DNA from: Amorphochlora amoebiformis | Lineage: Eukaryota; Cercozoa; Chlorarachniophyceae | Assembly: GCA_054601695.1 (NCBI GenBank) | Contig: BAAHQB010000170.1 | Location: 310,001-374,000, forward strand | Reading direction: 5' to 3' | DNA length: 64,000 nt | Shown: in pieces, positions 1 to 64,000 of the stretch | Layout: each line of letters starts with the position of its first letter | Numbering within the stretch: the first letter of the stretch is position 1 | The notes under the pieces: generated by a model | Told to the model about the DNA's origin: nothing | What the model saw: the letters and a program-made list of their open reading frames with translations, nothing else | Database searches by the model: none | Made by a program: the position numbers and the translations under genes

Positions 1-32
<32 letters not shown>

Positions 33-55
33 TATATATTTATATACACATATAC

Positions 56-39367
<39,312 letters not shown>

Positions 39368-39665
39368 TTCTCAAAAATGATCAAAGAAGTACCATGGCCA
39401 ACGGCGACCTAAACATTCAACGACTGTTAGTATTCTCATATATAGGTTGAAGTTCCTGGCACTTTCTAGACACGAGACACCCGTCTCTTTGTCCTACACC
39501 ATGGTTGCTCCAAGAGCACGCCCAGTATCCAAAACTACGAAATTCAGGAGATCAAAAATGGTTGCACTTGGAATATAGGTGCATATGGGTGGCCTATTGG
39601 TGGCATATGGGTGATAATGGGAAGGATTGTTAAGTTGTAAGAACTCATTCATAGCCCCCATCTCC

Positions 39666-39676
39666 GGGCGCGAAAA
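39666..39676 (-). promoter_or_regulatory. E2F/DP-like site ~300 bp upstream of the dynein start codon
   Basis: The minus strand reads TTTTCGCGCCC, which fits the eukaryotic E2F consensus TTTSGCGC. It lies in the AT-microsatellite-free stretch just upstream of the ATG, where a core promoter is expected. Only sequence similarity supports it. Confidence 0.35.
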
Positions 39677-40037
39677 GAGTGGTCAAACGATTTGCAACCG
39701 CCAAATTAATAAGAAGAAACAATTGTTCGCTTGAGACTATTAAGGGTTTAAATACCGATACTACAGGTTCATCAAGACTTTTTAAGGTTAATTTAGGATG
39801 ATTAGAGGGCTGCATTGACGTGACACGTGTCAAATGGGAGCCGGCCTTGAGACGCCACCCCTACCCGAATCGGCAAATTCTACTCCTGATACACCGAATC
39901 GGAACCTTTCCTGCCAAAGGTATATTGAGAGACACAATTGTGTATCGTATTGATGTAAATACGGAGGAAAAAATCGGGATTTGATTAAGATATCAGATAT
40001 ATGTGCATACATATGTACATGTAATATTATATATATA

Positions 40038-40086
<49 letters not shown>

Positions 40087-40094
40087 ATATATAT

Positions 40095-40173
<79 letters not shown>

Positions 40174-40429
40174 GTATATCTATTATATATATATATATAT
40201 ATATACATATTATATAAATATGAAAATTAACAATATTTTAAATACATAATATTTGTATACATGTGCTATCCTCTGAGTGTGTTTAGTAATATTGCATAAT
40301 CATATTGCTATCGTACAAATGTATTTTTGATATGCGTGTATGTATTATATATAATTGTAATTATAATGCTATGTTTATATGTGTATATATGTATATATAT
40401 GTGTGTATATGTGTATATATAAATATGTG

Positions 40430-40482
<53 letters not shown>

Positions 40483-40616
40483 AATATATAATATTATATG
40501 TACATATATATATATATATGACATATAATGTGTGTAAATATAAATATATTTATGTATATACATATATATATATATATATATATACATATATGTTTATATG
40601 TATATATATATATGCC

Positions 40617-40679
<63 letters not shown>

Positions 40680-40768
40680 ATAAATACTAGATATACCATG
40701 ATATATATATTGCGCACGGATGAGCGCAAATTGACTTGGTTTATCCAATTGTCTAGGTTTACATGCAA

Positions 40769-40774
40769 TTTATT
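40769..40774 (-). terminator. Poly(A) signal AATAAA downstream of the PPR gene stop
   Basis: On the minus strand AATAAA occurs here, about 80-110 nt past the candidate stop codons. It lies in ordinary, non-microsatellite sequence that ends at the last PPR exon. This is the expected position for a cleavage/polyadenylation hexamer, but an AT-rich genome produces the motif by chance. Confidence 0.35.
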
Positions 40775-40875
40775 TGAAACTAAAAGCAAATTATTTCGAT
40801 CCTTGACGCGTCTTCCAAGTAATATAATTAAGATAAACATATCCAGCAAGCTAGCAGTCCTCCACACTATCGAAA

Positions 40876-64000
<23,125 letters not shown>

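Larger units (their letters stand above)
39368..40875. other. Intergenic region: 3'UTR of PPR gene and promoter of dynein gene
   Basis: About 600 bp (39368-40010) immediately upstream of the dynein start codon is unique sequence without microsatellites, and is the likely promoter plus 5'UTR. 40020-40690 is mainly (AT)n with short interruptions. 40690-40875 is unique, with the likely 3'UTR of the PPR gene. Short open frames at 39645-39833 and 39830-40012 (minus) have no support. Confidence 0.5.

Noticed and set aside
39645-40012. Two ~60-codon minus-strand frames upstream of the dynein start
   Set aside because: They lie in the presumed promoter and 5'UTR; no domain, no splice link.

Overview
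The window is nuclear DNA of an intron-rich eukaryote, almost certainly a flagellated or ciliated protist. No operons, Shine-Dalgarno sites, rRNA, tRNA gene or CRISPR array are visible. Most bases are simple repeats: (AT)n microsatellites, degenerate TTAGGG (telomere-like) arrays, GA/TC tracts and minisatellites. Between them lie 14-115 bp islands of ordinary sequence. Read on the minus strand, nearly every island is an exon with an AG acceptor and a GT (rarely GC) donor. I chained the islands by hand using reading frame and splice phase. Two long minus-strand genes result. Gene B (39367 down past position 1) has about 85 exons averaging 54 bp. Together they give 4605 nt (1535 codons) with no internal stop, spread over 39.3 kb. 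It encodes the N-terminal part of an axonemal-type dynein heavy chain (tail plus start of the linker, ending at an FPRFF..LLEIL motif at the left edge). Its first ~200 residues look like a CCDC81-type HU domain, which would be an unusual fusion. Gene A (40876 to beyond 64000) has at least 36 exons (1884 nt, 627 codons in the window) and encodes a pentatricopeptide-repeat (PPR)-like helical-repeat protein. Its stop codon and an AATAAA signal lie about 1.5 kb upstream of gene B. Layout: 1-4.2 kb dynein linker start; 4.2-23 kb dynein tail; 23-28 kb region upstream of the tail; 28-31.7 kb basic connector; 31.9-39.4 kb HU domain and start codon; 39.4-40.9 kb intergenic; 40.9-64 kb PPR gene. Three things stand out beyond the genes. 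(1) Many introns share one build: a GTATAT-type donor running into (AT)n, and a CCCTAA array running into a CCCTAG acceptor, so the repeats resemble the splice signals themselves. (2) Many introns carry truncated copies of the neighbouring exon's edge together with its splice site (heads with acceptors upstream, tails with donors downstream); one tail copy is inverted, and one exon seems to have lost its own GT while a nearby copy keeps one. (3) A family of about 40 dispersed ~70-140 bp elements sits inside the TTAGGG arrays. The species cannot be named from this sequence; TTAGGG repeats, PPR proteins and axonemal dynein fit several protist lineages. All exon borders are predictions from sequence alone.
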